From: Anaeramoeba flamelloides
Taxonomy: Eukaryota; Metamonada; Anaeramoebidae
DNA: 64,000 nucleotides
NCBI GenBank assembly: GCA_027625915.1
Contig: JANTQA010000011.1
Location: forward strand, 620,001 to 684,000
Reading direction: 5' to 3'
Shown here: one piece after another, positions 14,201 to 25,900 of the stretch
Numbering within the stretch: position 1 is the first letter of the stretch
How the letters are laid out: every line of letters starts with the position of its first letter
Position numbers and translations under genes: made by a program
Notes under the pieces: generated by a model
Told to the model about the DNA's origin: nothing
The model's database searches: none
The model's input: the letters and a program-made list of their open reading frames with translations, nothing else

Positions 14201-17200
14201 TTAATACAATAAAATTAATTATTGGTAAAATGAGATGTTTAGAAGCATTGGGAGATTGGGAGAAATTATATAATTTAATTATAAAAGTATGGGATAACGT
14301 AAATTCTGAAATTAAAAAAACAATTTCAGTTTTAGCTGCAAATTCAACTTTAAACACTGGGAGGTTTGATGAAATGAAAAAATATGTGAATGAAATCAAT
14401 ATTAATACAATTGAGGGCAATTATTTCCAAAGTATTGTTTCAATTTTAGATAATGATTTCAACCAATCAAAAAAATATATAGAAACGACTCGAGAATTAC
14501 TTTATAATCAACTACACACCTTGTTATCTGAATCATATTCAAGGGCCTATAATGAATTTATAAGGGTCCAGCAATTATCCGAATTGGAAGAGATCATCGA
14601 ATATAAAAAGCAAATCAACCAACCAAATATAGTCGGCAATCGAAGGAAACGAAAAAAATTAAAAAACAAATTAAAAAGTATTTGGAAAAAACGATTATTA
14701 AACTGTACAAAATCTGTGGATTCGTGGCAACAGCTCTTGAGTATTCATTCTTTAATTATTAAAAAAAAAAACAATATTCGTATCTTTTTAAAATTTGCCA
14801 ATATTTGCAGAAAAAAAGAAAATAATTTACCCTTGAGCGAAAGAGTCATTTTGAATTTAATGAAAAATCAATTTAATGTTAATGAAAAAATTGATGTCTT
14901 TGACGAATCCTTTCAATCATTTGACAAAAAAATTGCCATAGAATATTTAATTGTCCTGTGGTCAAAAAACGAAAAGCAAAAGGCATATAGAGCCTTGAAG
15001 CAATTATGCGACAATATACCACTGCCAATAAACAAAAAAATGAAAAATAAAAAGAAGAAAAATGAATTAAATCTCAATATCAATGGCGCATATATCGACA
15101 AAAATTCGGAAATGGAAAGCATTGGCCACCATCACCTCTACCGCCACCGCAACCAATCTTCGGACGATTCAGATTCAGATTCAGATACAAGCTCTAATAA
15201 TTCTGTTGATTATTCAAAATCTGATTCCAATTCGGATTCCGATTCCGATTCGCTTTCCCTTTCGCTTTCCCTTTCCCATTCCAATTCCGATTCCGATTCC
15301 GATTCTGCGTCGGCTTCCGATTCTGCACCTGATTTAAAGGAAAATTCAAAAAATGATTACCAAAAGTTTCAAAACAAAAAAAAAATTAAATATAAAAAAA
15401 AAAAATATCGAAAAAACAAGAATTCAAGAATTAAAGCCAAATATTTTTTAACCCTGGGCAATTGGTATTTAGAATTAAATGACCGAAATGACTTTATAGA
15501 TTTTGAAGCCATAAAATCCTTTGAATTGGCCACACGACATGATCCGAAATGGTACAAGGGGTGGCATAATTGGGCATTGCTAAATTCCAAAATAATTTCT
15601 GAAATGAAAACTAAAAAATCGCAAACACAGAGTTCATTAACTTTCAATGAAATTAATAATCATTTAATCCCGGCAATCAAAGGGTTTTTCAAATCAATCT
15701 CTCTGAACCAAGGTGCCAAATCTGTTCCAGACACCCTACGATTATTAACGCTCTGGATTGAAAATGGCAAATACGAAATTGTCGGGAAAACGTTTTTGAA
15801 TGAATTCACCTCTTTACCGATCGAAATTTGGTTAAGAGTCATTCCCCAGATAATCGGGAGAATAAATACACCGATTGAGCAAGTCAGGGAAATCATCTTT
15901 CATTTATTAAATGAACTCGGTAAAAAGCATCCCCAGTCATTAGTCTATCAGCTAAACGTAGCGTATATTTCTGCGTCTGAAACAACAAAAATAAATGAGA
16001 AAAAAAATAAAACCAAGAATTTAATTAATAGCAATAATAAAAATCAAAATAACATTTTGTTACAAAGCAAAAGGAGCAATATCCATACACTTTCCAATAG
16101 CTTTCTAAGTGATGAATTAATTTTGATTAAAAAAAAAAAAAAAAAAAAAATCAAAGTCAAGAAAAAGTTTAAAAAAAAAAATATTACGGAAAATTTGAAA
16201 AAAAAAAATATTCAGAAAAAAAAAAACCATGAAAAAAAAAGAAAAAAAATAATTGAAAATGTTACTGAGGCACTCATGGAAGGGATGCGGTCCCATTCGC
16301 CGCATTTAATCGAAGAAGCCAACTTGGTTTCAAATGAATTGATTAGAATTGGTATTCTATGGGAGGAATTATGGTATTCAGGAATTGAAGACGCATCAAG
16401 AGAATTATTTGGAAATGAAAACTATATTGGCATGATCAAAATTTTGAAGCCTCTGCACGCAATGATCGAAAAGGGTGGCAAAACAATGAGAGAGATATCC
16501 TTCATCCAGTTGTATTTAAGAGAACTGATCGAGGCAAAGGAATGGTGCGAAAAGTTTTTAGAAACCTTTGAAGAAAATTACTTGAACCAAGCGTGGAACA
16601 TTTATTGTAACATTTATCAAAAGATTCATTTGAATCTGCCCAACATGAATAATATGGAACTGAAGTATATCTCGCCAAAATTGAAAAATGTAAAGAATTT
16701 GGAATTGGCCATCCCAGGAACATACTGGCCAAATAGTGAAATCTTGAAAATCAAGGAATTTTCTCATAACATTAACGTAATTCTCTCAAAGCAAAGGCCC
16801 AGAAAGTTGAAAATCTATGGCAACGATGGCAAGGTTTATCAGTTTTTATTGAAGGGGCACGAAGACCCCCGCTTGGACGAAAGAGTCATGCAATTATTTG
16901 GCTTGGTAAACACCCTCTTGGGACAAAATATTGAAACTTCGCAATCGCAATTGAGGATTAAACGATACAGCGTTGTGCCCCTATCAACGAATTCAGGATT
17001 GATTGGATGGGTGCCACACACGGACACATTACACGTCTTGATCAGCGAATATCGAAACTCCAAAAAAATTGCTCTCGATATCGAAGATCGACTAATGACA
17101 CAGATGGCGCCGGACTACGAAAAATTGAATCCCATCCAAAAATTGGAAGTATTTCTTCATGCACTCGATAACACTACAGGGCAGGATATATATAAAGTGC

Positions 17201-17922
17201 TCTGGCTAAAATCTTCAAATTCGGAATCTTGGCTTGAAAGAAGAACCAATTATACAACAAGCCTCGCTTTAACTTCGATGGTCGGATACATTTTAGGATT
17301 GGGTGACAGGCATCCCAGCAATTTGATGATGGAAAGATTCACAGGGAAGATCATACACATCGATTTCGGCGATTGCTTTGAGGTGACGAGAGAAAGAGAT
17401 CTTTTCCCAGAAAAGATCCCCTTTAGGTTGACAAGAATGTTGATCAAGGCAATGGAGGTGTCTGGAATTGAGGGCAGTTACAGAATTACCTGCCAAAACG
17501 TCATCCAAGTGTTGAGAGATAACAAAGAATCCTTAATGGCAATGCTTGAAACTTTCATCCATGACCCCCTCATTGGTTGGAAGCTGTTAGACCAAAAAAG
17601 GGAAATAAATGTCGATAAATTTACAAAGATCAAAGGTACCAACCAAAATAATATCAAACATAATTTGCCTAATTTTGATATGAAACAATCAATCGATTTA
17701 AAGGCTACCTTATCAAGAACAGTGCGATTCAAATACCAAGTGAAAAATGTTAACGAACATTCAATCAGATTGATTAAAAGAATTAATGATAAATTAACTG
17801 GGAACGACTTCAACTTAAATTATACTTTGGACGTGCCAGAACAAGTGCAAATGTTAATTGAAGAAGCAACCTCTTATGAAAATTTGTGTCAATGCTATAT
17901 TGGGTGGTGTCCTTTTTGGTAA
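5208..17922 (+). CDS. TOR: TOR (target of rapamycin) PI3K-like protein kinase
   Basis: Nutrient-sensing Ser/Thr kinase, catalytic subunit of TORC1/TORC2. Exons 5208-5909 and 10114-17922 join in phase 0 across a 4204-bp GT-AG intron (KK|GFKLNQSETIHGSLL, collinear with animal mTOR) and give 2836 residues; other TORs are ~2400-2550. Order: HEAT repeats (1-1290); RRFSIELLKQSPSPTMRSC block near 1310; FAT (~1410-2290); FRB (~2297-2400) with SRELF and QAWNIY, which keep the Ser, Phe and Trp used for FKBP12-rapamycin contact; kinase domain with LLKGHEDPRLDERVMQLFG, catalytic GDRHPSN (~2631) and HIDFGD (~2648); FATC ending LCQCYIGWCPFW at the stop. The extra length is low-complexity: N/K/D at ~1144-1243, E/K/N at ~1497-1581, K plus S/D at ~1870-2010, K-rich at ~2197-2283. 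The S/D tract is a GATTCC-type hexamer repeat. A T run and AATAAA follow the stop. Start: first ATG in frame, matching the mTOR N-terminal HEAT region. Confidence 0.97.
6102..6560 (+). mobile_element. Family A element copy 2 (459 bp), in TOR intron
   Basis: Inverted ends CTGTTGAGAGAAAAATGTTG and its complement are flanked by TTA at 6099-6101 and 6561-6563. Each arm has two tandem ~17-bp units ending GTTGGACA, then the core TTTTTAATTGGGAACATTA. The interior is A/T-rich and aligns with A1 (inverted) and A3 (same strand), including AGAATACTCATTT and TAATAAGTAGATTATTGTTA segments. This is the best-preserved copy. Non-coding; the mobilising transposase must be elsewhere. Confidence 0.88.
6732..6927 (+). 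mobile_element. Family B foldback element copy 2 (196 bp), in TOR intron
   Basis: Flanked by TA (6730-6731, 6928-6929). It opens CAGTCAGTTCCAC and closes CTGACTG. The near-complete hairpin contains repeated TTAAGACACAAA-like units spaced about 24 bp in each arm, and the loop carries AGATTCTAGTAAAATAATTT as in B5. Confidence 0.87.
6997..7465 (+). mobile_element. Family A element copy 3 with divergent ends (469 bp), in TOR intron
   Basis: The ends are CCAGGCATGAAAATAAT and (reverse complement) CCTGACATGAAAATAAT, flanked by TA. They are unlike the CTGTTG ends of A1/A2, but the subterminal core TTTTTAATTGCGAATCTTAG and the interior (AGAATACTCATTTAATAG, ATTCTAATAAGTGGATGA) match A2 on the same strand. 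It looks like a sister subfamily whose terminal recognition sequence has been replaced. Confidence 0.75.
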
Positions 17923-19913
17923 TTCAGAAATTATTTAAATTTTGTTTGCATTTTTTTTTTTTTTTTTTTGAAATAAAATTACTTTATATTTTTTTTTTGG
18001 AAAATTTTTAGTTAATTTTTATATTTTTTCAAGAAATAAGAGATATTAAATCAAATCAAAAAATGACCAGTTACTAAATAAATTTGAAATTTTGTTTTTG
18101 ATCGGATGAAAGTAAAAGAACTTGGAAAATTCATAAATTCATAAATTGACTTTTAAAATATTTTTGTCAGGGAATTTATTTTTATTTACTTTTTATTAAT
18201 TGAAGAATCTATTGATGAATATATTTATTCCTTAGTACCCCGTTTTGACCTAAATTTCAACAAGTTTATAATAAAAAATTTAAAAGCATATTGGCTTGTT
18301 AATATATTTAATTTCTTATTTGTCTCTAATCCAGATTTGAATTATAATAAACAATCAAAATAGTTCCAAGATAAAGTAGTTTTGTTATTGGTATTTTTAT
18401 CGGATATATTGAAAGGGGAAAAAAAAAATAATTATTCATTTTTATATTGTTTTTAAAGATTTTTATTTTTTAATTTTTATAAAATAGAAATTTTATTATT
18501 GTGATAGTAATTCAAAACTCATTATATTGATTTATTAATAATAACAATAAAAGCAATGTTGTTAATTTGATGATAAAAAAAAAGAAATAATTAATTAATA
18601 TATTACTGAGAAATTTTAATTTTTTCTTAGATAAATTTTTATAAATATTCAAATTAAGAGAAAACTTGAAATTCATTTCTTTTGGCCAGAATTAAATGTT
18701 TAATCTAACAATTTTATAATACATCAATTTTAACAAGAGAAAATATTTTAAAAAACAAAAAAAAAATAATTTCATTTAATACATTGGAATTTAATCAATA
18801 AAAACTTTTTTAATAGATCAAGTAATCAAACCTAAATTTAAAATTAAAAAAAAAATATTAACTTTTATATAATATCCAATGATAATAAAATAAATCTTCG
18901 AAACCAAATTTTTTTTGACTTTTGTAATTAGTAAAAATTTGAATAATATATTTGGGATATTTGGATTTTTCCTTCATAAATTAATCCAGATCTTGGAAAA
19001 TAATTTTTGATCTAGGGTATTTATATTCAATAATATTGTTTATTTTGTGCCTAGATTTTAAAAAGTTAAAAATTAAAAAAATATTAAATATTAAAAATAA
19101 AATCAATTATTAATCTGACTCAAATTATTGGCCAAATCGGATAAATTTGAAAAAAAATCTTGTTGAAAAAACTTACTAATTTTCTAATGAAAAAAAATAT
19201 TATTTTGTTTTTCAAATTTAATTTATATTTTTCATATTTTTTAAATTATTTAGAATCAAATAAATATTTTCCTATTGAATGATAACCAATAGATAAAACA
19301 AATTTTCTGTATGATGTTAAAATATCTTTTGTAATGAATAAATTATTTATCAAAGTATTTTAGTCAATTTTAGGGTGCAAAGGACCATAAAAAAATTCAC
19401 ATTAAAGTATGATGTGTTTTAGTACTTAAAACTTCGAATTTTTTGATGTGTTGACAAAATTTTCAAAAAAAAAAAAAAAAAAATTTTTGACTAAAATTTG
19501 AATGGAAAAATAATAACATCAAAAATTCTTCAAAATTCGTATAAATCGTGATCTAATCAAAATATTCAAACACATTCATTGGAAATAACCTTTATATTAC
19601 ACATTTTTTTGATCTAATTAATAATAAAATTCCGAAAAATAAATTTAATAAAGAAAAAAAAATTCAAAAAGTAAGAAGAATTTAAAATAAAAATTTTATT
19701 TTTGTTTTCATAATTATTCAATGAAAAACATTAAAAAAGAATAAAAAAAATAGAAAAAGAAAATAAAACGAGGAATAAAATTCAATTTTTTGAAAAATTA
19801 TCAAATTAAATTTAATTTTTACACAAATACACATTCTAAATACTTTCTATTATTAGGAAAGATACTTTATGTTTATTTCAGCCAATGAAAACGATTAATT
19901 AATACAATTTTTC
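17923..19913. other. Convergent spacer between TOR and MYB, with a duplicated segment
   Basis: The two genes point at each other, so this holds two 3' ends. Apart from the TOR tail, the spacer is dominated by the ~1.3-kb segment 18208-19525 that recurs at 54305-55612. No gene, RNA or element end recognised in the rest. Confidence 0.7.
18208..19525 (+). repeat. 1.3-kb dispersed direct repeat, copy 1
   Basis: It aligns base-for-base with long gapped identity to 54305-55612 in the same orientation: for example CCTTAGTACCCCG/CCTTAGCACCCCG at the left, GGCCAAATCG in the middle, and ATTTGGATGGAAAAATAATA-like sequence at the right. Neither copy has an open frame or detectable terminal repeats, so this may be a non-coding element or an old segmental duplication. 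Confidence 0.75.
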
Positions 19914-22900
19914 TCAAAAGTTTAATGTAAATTCTGAATTATCTTGATTTTCAAAATTATTATTAAAACAGTTTTCAAAGTGGTTATTATTATTAGGAGA
20001 ATTGGGATTTTGCACTGTATTTTTTATTGAACCGAAAAGAATTTTTTGAATTTTTTGATGACTTTTTTTTGGCGAAGGTGTTTGTATTCTAAAAGGGGAA
20101 AAAATAATTTTTGGAGACATTTCATTTTCGTTAGTTAAATTACTCAAAGCAAAATTATCAAAATTATAAACATTTCCATCATCAAAACAATTTTCAGTAT
20201 TTGGATTCAATGTATCAGAACTTGTATTTTTTTTATATAAAGCAAAATTGGTTTTATTGTTTTGATCATATTGTATTTTTCTTTTGAAAAATGGTGATAG
20301 AAATTCTTGCTTAATTTTACAATTATCATTAAAATCAGAATCAGGATCTTTTTTATAGGGTGTTAAATTATAAATATTCGAGTAATCGATAATTGGTAAG
20401 GATTCGTCAAATTCAAAAGAATTCTGAATTGGTGAATACATTTTAAAAATAAGATTGTGATCGTTTGTTTTTTCTTTTGAATCAAAAATCATTTTATTTT
20501 GGTTAATATTCTCTTTGTTTTTTGCTTTTTCGTTTTCCTTTTTCTTTTCCCTTTCTTGTCCTTGTCCTTGTCCTTGTCCTTGTTCTTGTTTTTGTTCTTG
20601 TTTTTTTTCTTGTTTATTTTTGTTTTCGTTTAAATTTTCATCTTCCTTTTCTTTTCCAAGTATTAGAATTTTTTTTTCTTCGTTACTAAAAAAATGAAGT
20701 TTTTTTATTTTTTTTGGTGGCTGAAATGAACCACTTGAATTTTTTTGGTTCAAAACCTTAACCCTTTTTCTTCTTGGGGTATTTATTCGTTTTTGTTTAT
20801 TTATAAATTTTTGTTTTTGGGTGTTATTTTGTGATTTTCTTTTCAGTACACTGTTCTGTTTTTTCTTTTCGTTTATTTGACTGTTTGACTTGTGTTTTTG
20901 TTTTTGTTTTTGTTTTTTTTTTTGTTTTTGTGTTGTTGTTGGATTTGAAAGTTTGACTTCCATTATTTGAATGAAAGGTATTTTTTTGTTACCTGATTGG
21001 GTAAATCTTGAACTTCGAAGTATTCTTTTGGGAAATTGAACCTTTTCGGTATTTTTTTTATTTTGTTTTTCATCCAGTTTTTGATTTGAATTTTTGGATT
21101 GATTATTCCATAATTTTTTTGTCCGGCTGCTTTTTGAAATTATCTGGTTATTAAATTTACTTTTTGGATTGTAATCTTTTTCCAAATTTTTATTGATTTT
21201 TTTCAATTTACAATTAAAATGATTTTTGATTTGATTATCTGAGCGCCCAGTTAAAAATTTTTTAATTTTACTCCATTTTGGTCCAAGTTCTTCATATTTT
21301 TCGAGGATAATTTTGTCTTCTTCTATTGTCCATGGAGTCTTTTGAAGATTTGGATCAAGTACGTTTTTCCACCTTTTTGAACGAAAAGAAATTAAAATAA
21401 GAATCAGAATTACAATTAAAAATGAAAAACGAAATGGTTTGAAAAAAAAAAAGGTAAAAAGTTCCTTTTTGATGAAAATAATTTATATTTTTTTCAAGTC
21501 AATAAAGGAATACGGCTAAAATCAGATTTTACGTGAATAAAATTTTTCTTTCGTGTTCAATAAGGAAGATTAAATAAATCTCTAAAAATATCGTTTCTAA
21601 TGGATTTTGTAAAGATGTTGTATTTTTTTTTTTTTTTTTCAACTAAGAAATAGTAAAATATTTGGGTACTTGTAATATAATTTTCATTTTTGAAATTGTT
21701 TTTATGTGGGAATTTGGTTTTGGTAACTATCTTTTCAAAAAAATCTTTTGTACCTTAAATAAAAATTTTCATTTATTAATTAGAAAATAATAATATTATA
21801 TGTCCTTAATAAAATTAAGCACTATTTTTTTCTGATTAATATTTTTCGAAATCTAAGTTTCATACTTAATTCAATTAAACACTGTGATAATTTTTTTTAG
21901 AATAAAAAACACTCTCAACCTTTGAATATCGAAAATATTTTTTGGAATTAGTGTGCACTTTTTTATTTTTTTTTGAAAAATTGGGATTGAGAAAAGTTTG
22001 AAACCAAAGAATAAGTTAATATATTAAATTAGAATACTTTTCCAGAAAGTTTATCCTTTTAGTTTAACTTTTTTTTTATTTTACCATTTAAAACTAAAAA
22101 AAACATTTGCGGACCAAATTAGTGCCTTTTGTGAAAAGAAAATTCCCCATAATTTAGAATTTGTTTTTGTAAATGAGTTTAAACAAGAAAGTGTATCTAA
22201 AAATATACATAATTTCAAGTTTGAATTCAATGTTTTTGACAAAAAATGTTTTCAAGAAAAAGCTGAATTGAAACTTTATTTATTTTTATTTTATCATTTA
22301 GATTTTTTAATTGTATAAATGGAAAGTATTTGATCAGTTTTTCATTTTTAGTGTTTTTTGGGTCGTAGGGACATATAGTCCAAATATGAATTATTTTTAT
22401 CTTAATTTTAAGGATTATGGGAATTTGAAATTCAAAATCCATTGGGGTTTCATTTATTAACCAAGAAAAATCATTTGATAGGTTGATTGGTGGAAGGGAA
22501 TTCAAAATGTTATCAATTTTTGATTTGAATGAAAATCATTTTTGGATAAGAAATTTTTGGATTTTTGATGAATTTAAACGAAAGTATTTAGCGAACAAAA
22601 AATTTAATGAATTATCAAACAAAGAAAAGTAAAATTATAATCACTTTTTTTTTTTTTTTTAATTTCTAATGGCTTTAGTTAATCGGATTGTATTCGAGTA
22701 TACTCTCATCGTAAATTCTATAATACTTGAAAAGAAAGTAAAAAGTTATGTACATTTCATTTTTTTTTATTTAATTATTGGGCAATTTCATAGTTTAATT
22801 TCAAATTTAGATATCAAAAAAAAAAAAAAGTTTTTCCAGCTTTTTAAATATTATTGGTATTTTTCGTTTTCAAACACATTCAGGTGAAATTCTGGATGAG

Positions 22901-25900
22901 GAAAAGGATTTTTACAAAAATTTCGATAATAAAACGAAGAAATTTTAACATTTATATGGGTTGAAATTGTTATAAGTGATTGATTTAAAGTCAAACATAA
23001 AAGGAATATCAACTTATCTTTATATTTGGGTGTTCTTTAAAGGTGGGGGGTTCAACTAATGTTCTATCACTTACTGATATTTTTAAATAAAAGGTTTTTA
23101 AAATTTTTACTTCATTTTTCATTTTAGAAATTTTTTTACTCTTAGCTTTCGATAAAGTATTTCATTCATTTGAATGTATAGAAACTTTGTAAAATTGGTT
23201 GATCTTGAAAATATTCTTTCTCAAGATTTGTTTTAAAAAGTAAAGTTAGCATATTTTGAAAAAATGGAAAAATCAACTTTTAAATTATATATATATATAT
23301 ATATGTATTTATCAGAATTTAAGGAAGGTTTTTTCCATCAAATAAATTATTATTTTGATTTAAAATGTGGTTCCTAGGTTTTATTTGATCTCAAAGCATT
23401 CTTGACTTTAAAAAAAAAACTTTTTGAAAATTAAAAAACAATTTTCCTCATCTTGAAACTAAAAAATAAAGTAAAAATCTAATTTCTATAATCACAATGT
23501 TACTTTTAAATATTTCAAGAAACGGTTTTCTATTTGTTGAAAAATAAGTAGAACAAAATTTTCATTCGGCATTCCAAAAATTATTTCAAATTATCATCAA
23601 TTTAAAACATTTAATTTCTTTTTGTCGGGGGTTTAACTTGGGTTTGGATTTTCCTTTTTATGAATTGGGGTTTTAATGATTTATTCATAATTTCTGGTAT
23701 TTGTATTTTTTAGATTGTTGAATGAAAGTTTTGTTCCATTTGATTTGCAACCAATAGTATATTATAAAATGCTTACTTTTCAAGGCCTCTTTTCCTAAAT
23801 AAATTATTGTTTTTAAAAGTTTGATCCATTTTTTTTCATTTTTGAAAAAGTTTTAAATGTCAACATATTTGTGAAATAATTCAAAAAAATTGTATTCTTT
23901 TAAGAAGAAAGAAAGATTATTCATCTGTTCACAAAGTTTACAAAAATTATACTTCAAATCAAATCTGTAAACCACCAAGTTCTAGAATAACTCAGTATAA
24001 AAAATCAACTTAATTACAAAAAAAATATGATAAATATTTTGACCTTGAAAAAAATATAATTTTTTCTTTGAAGACCAGTCTTTTAATGAATTTTTTCTTT
24101 TTGTTGAACAAAAAAATATGAAAAAAATCAACAAACCTTCAATTAAAAATTTTCCCAAAAAATATTTGTTAAAACCTTGCAATATTCAACTTAAAATATA
24201 AAAAATACTTTTTTTAATTTGATTATTTTGCAATAAACAGTATTTTTTAAAAAATAAAAGGAACAAAATTTTCATTCAGAGTTCCAAAAACAAGATTTTA
24301 AAAATCAAATAACATTTAAAATTTGTAATTCTGTAAAGAAACTTTAGGGTATTAATTTACTTTTTTTAGAATTGGGAACTTTGGTGATTTATTTTAATTC
24401 TTGAGCTGGGTTTTTTTTGGAAAACTGTATGAAATTTTGTTTCTTTTATTCTGCAATTGACCGTATAATTTGCTAATTTTTTGCTAGCTTTTTGAGAAAT
24501 TTCAGTGTTTTTATTTGCTGCTATTTGAAATTCAAATGGGAAACAATTTCATATTGGTATTTGAATAATAAAGAGGAAAAAATTTTCACTTCTTTTTCAA
24601 TATTTTTTTTTTATAAGTAGAGTTTTAAAACAAATAACTGTTGTGGAAAAAAAGTGAAACATGGAAAAAAAGTGAAACTCAGTTTTTAATTGGGAACATT
24701 ACTGAAAATGAAAAGTAAAATCAATAAAAAGAAGAAACCAATTAACTTCAAAGAATAACCCATTATATTATTTTCAGTCAACCCAACAAATACAATTTAA
24801 ATCTACTTGATTTATCGAAATTGGTAGTGTAGTTTTGGAGATCTCAAAAATAGTCAATTTTTTGAACAAATTTTTAATAATTGATCAATCAACGAAAAAC
24901 TCCATACTAAAAGATAGTATTTAAAAAACTGTTTTTGTGGCGAATACTTCATTTTGTCTTTGTTTATTTATTTATTCTTTTTTTCATTGATCTTACTTTG
25001 AATTTTCAGTAATGTTCCCAATTAAAAACTATGTTTCACTTTTTTTCCACAACGGTAAGTTGTAATTTGGTGGGATTTGTTACAAAAAGGAAATTGTAAA
25101 TAAAGTAAAAATTATTCCCATTTATAATTCAAAGATCAGTAAACATATCTTTTTTTATTTGGAAATATTTCTTTCGTTTCGGATTCTTAGTTCATCAAAT
25201 GTATAGTGATTCACAAACAACATAAAAAAGACCAAACAAACAAACTGAGATCGCAATTTACAATTTTTCACTTTGAACTTGAAATGTAAAACGAAAGGGA
25301 AAAGGGAAATAAAGTGAAAATTTTATCCCGTTTATTATTCAAATGACAGTATGAAATTGTTTCCCATTTGAATTTTAAATACAAAAAAAGAAATCCAATG
25401 AATAATTGACAAGACTGTAATGTTATCACCTTAATACTTTCAAAGTAAAGCGAAAAAAATTGTAAAAAACGTTTTCATTGATCAGTACAGCAAACAAATC
25501 GTAATTGTGAACAATAATCGACTTTCTCAATCTAAAATAAATGTAAGTCGAAATTACAAGTAAAACACAAAACAAAACAAAAAAGAATTTATTTGTTATG
25601 ATTATATTTTTACAAACCTTTCTCGACACTGTTTTGAAGTTCGGTGGCGCATCTTTTTTGCAATTGTTGACCAATTTTCACCATATTTTTTGAAATATTT
25701 ATTAAATTTTTGATCTTCCTCCTTGCTCCATCTTCCTTTTTTCACTTTTGGATTTAAAACCTTTGACATGAAATTTTTGTTATTTGGGGGTTTTGTTCAA
25801 AAAGAAAAGTAAAAAAAAAAAAAAGAAATTAGTTTGAATGACAAAGTAAATTGAAACAAGTCGACAATATAATTAAACTGCGCTCTTACTTTTTGCCAAC

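Larger units (their letters stand above)
21373..25617 (-). other. Giant MYB intron (4245 bp) with nested elements
   Basis: Donor AAAG|GTTTGT at 25617 and acceptor AAAAAG at 21374-21373 rejoin CRE-R-WKN in frame. It contains C2 (23530-23757), C3 (~24238-24463) and a nested D/A stack (24512-25381). Frames between about 22080 and 22640 look mildly coding on the plus strand but match nothing. A (TA)n run lies at 23286-23304. Confidence 0.85.

Noticed and set aside
12802-16305. Several minus-strand and shifted frames inside TOR (for example 12802-13071, 13869-14144, 15083-15337)
   Set aside because: They are mirror translations of N/K/E/S-D low-complexity coding tracts of TOR.
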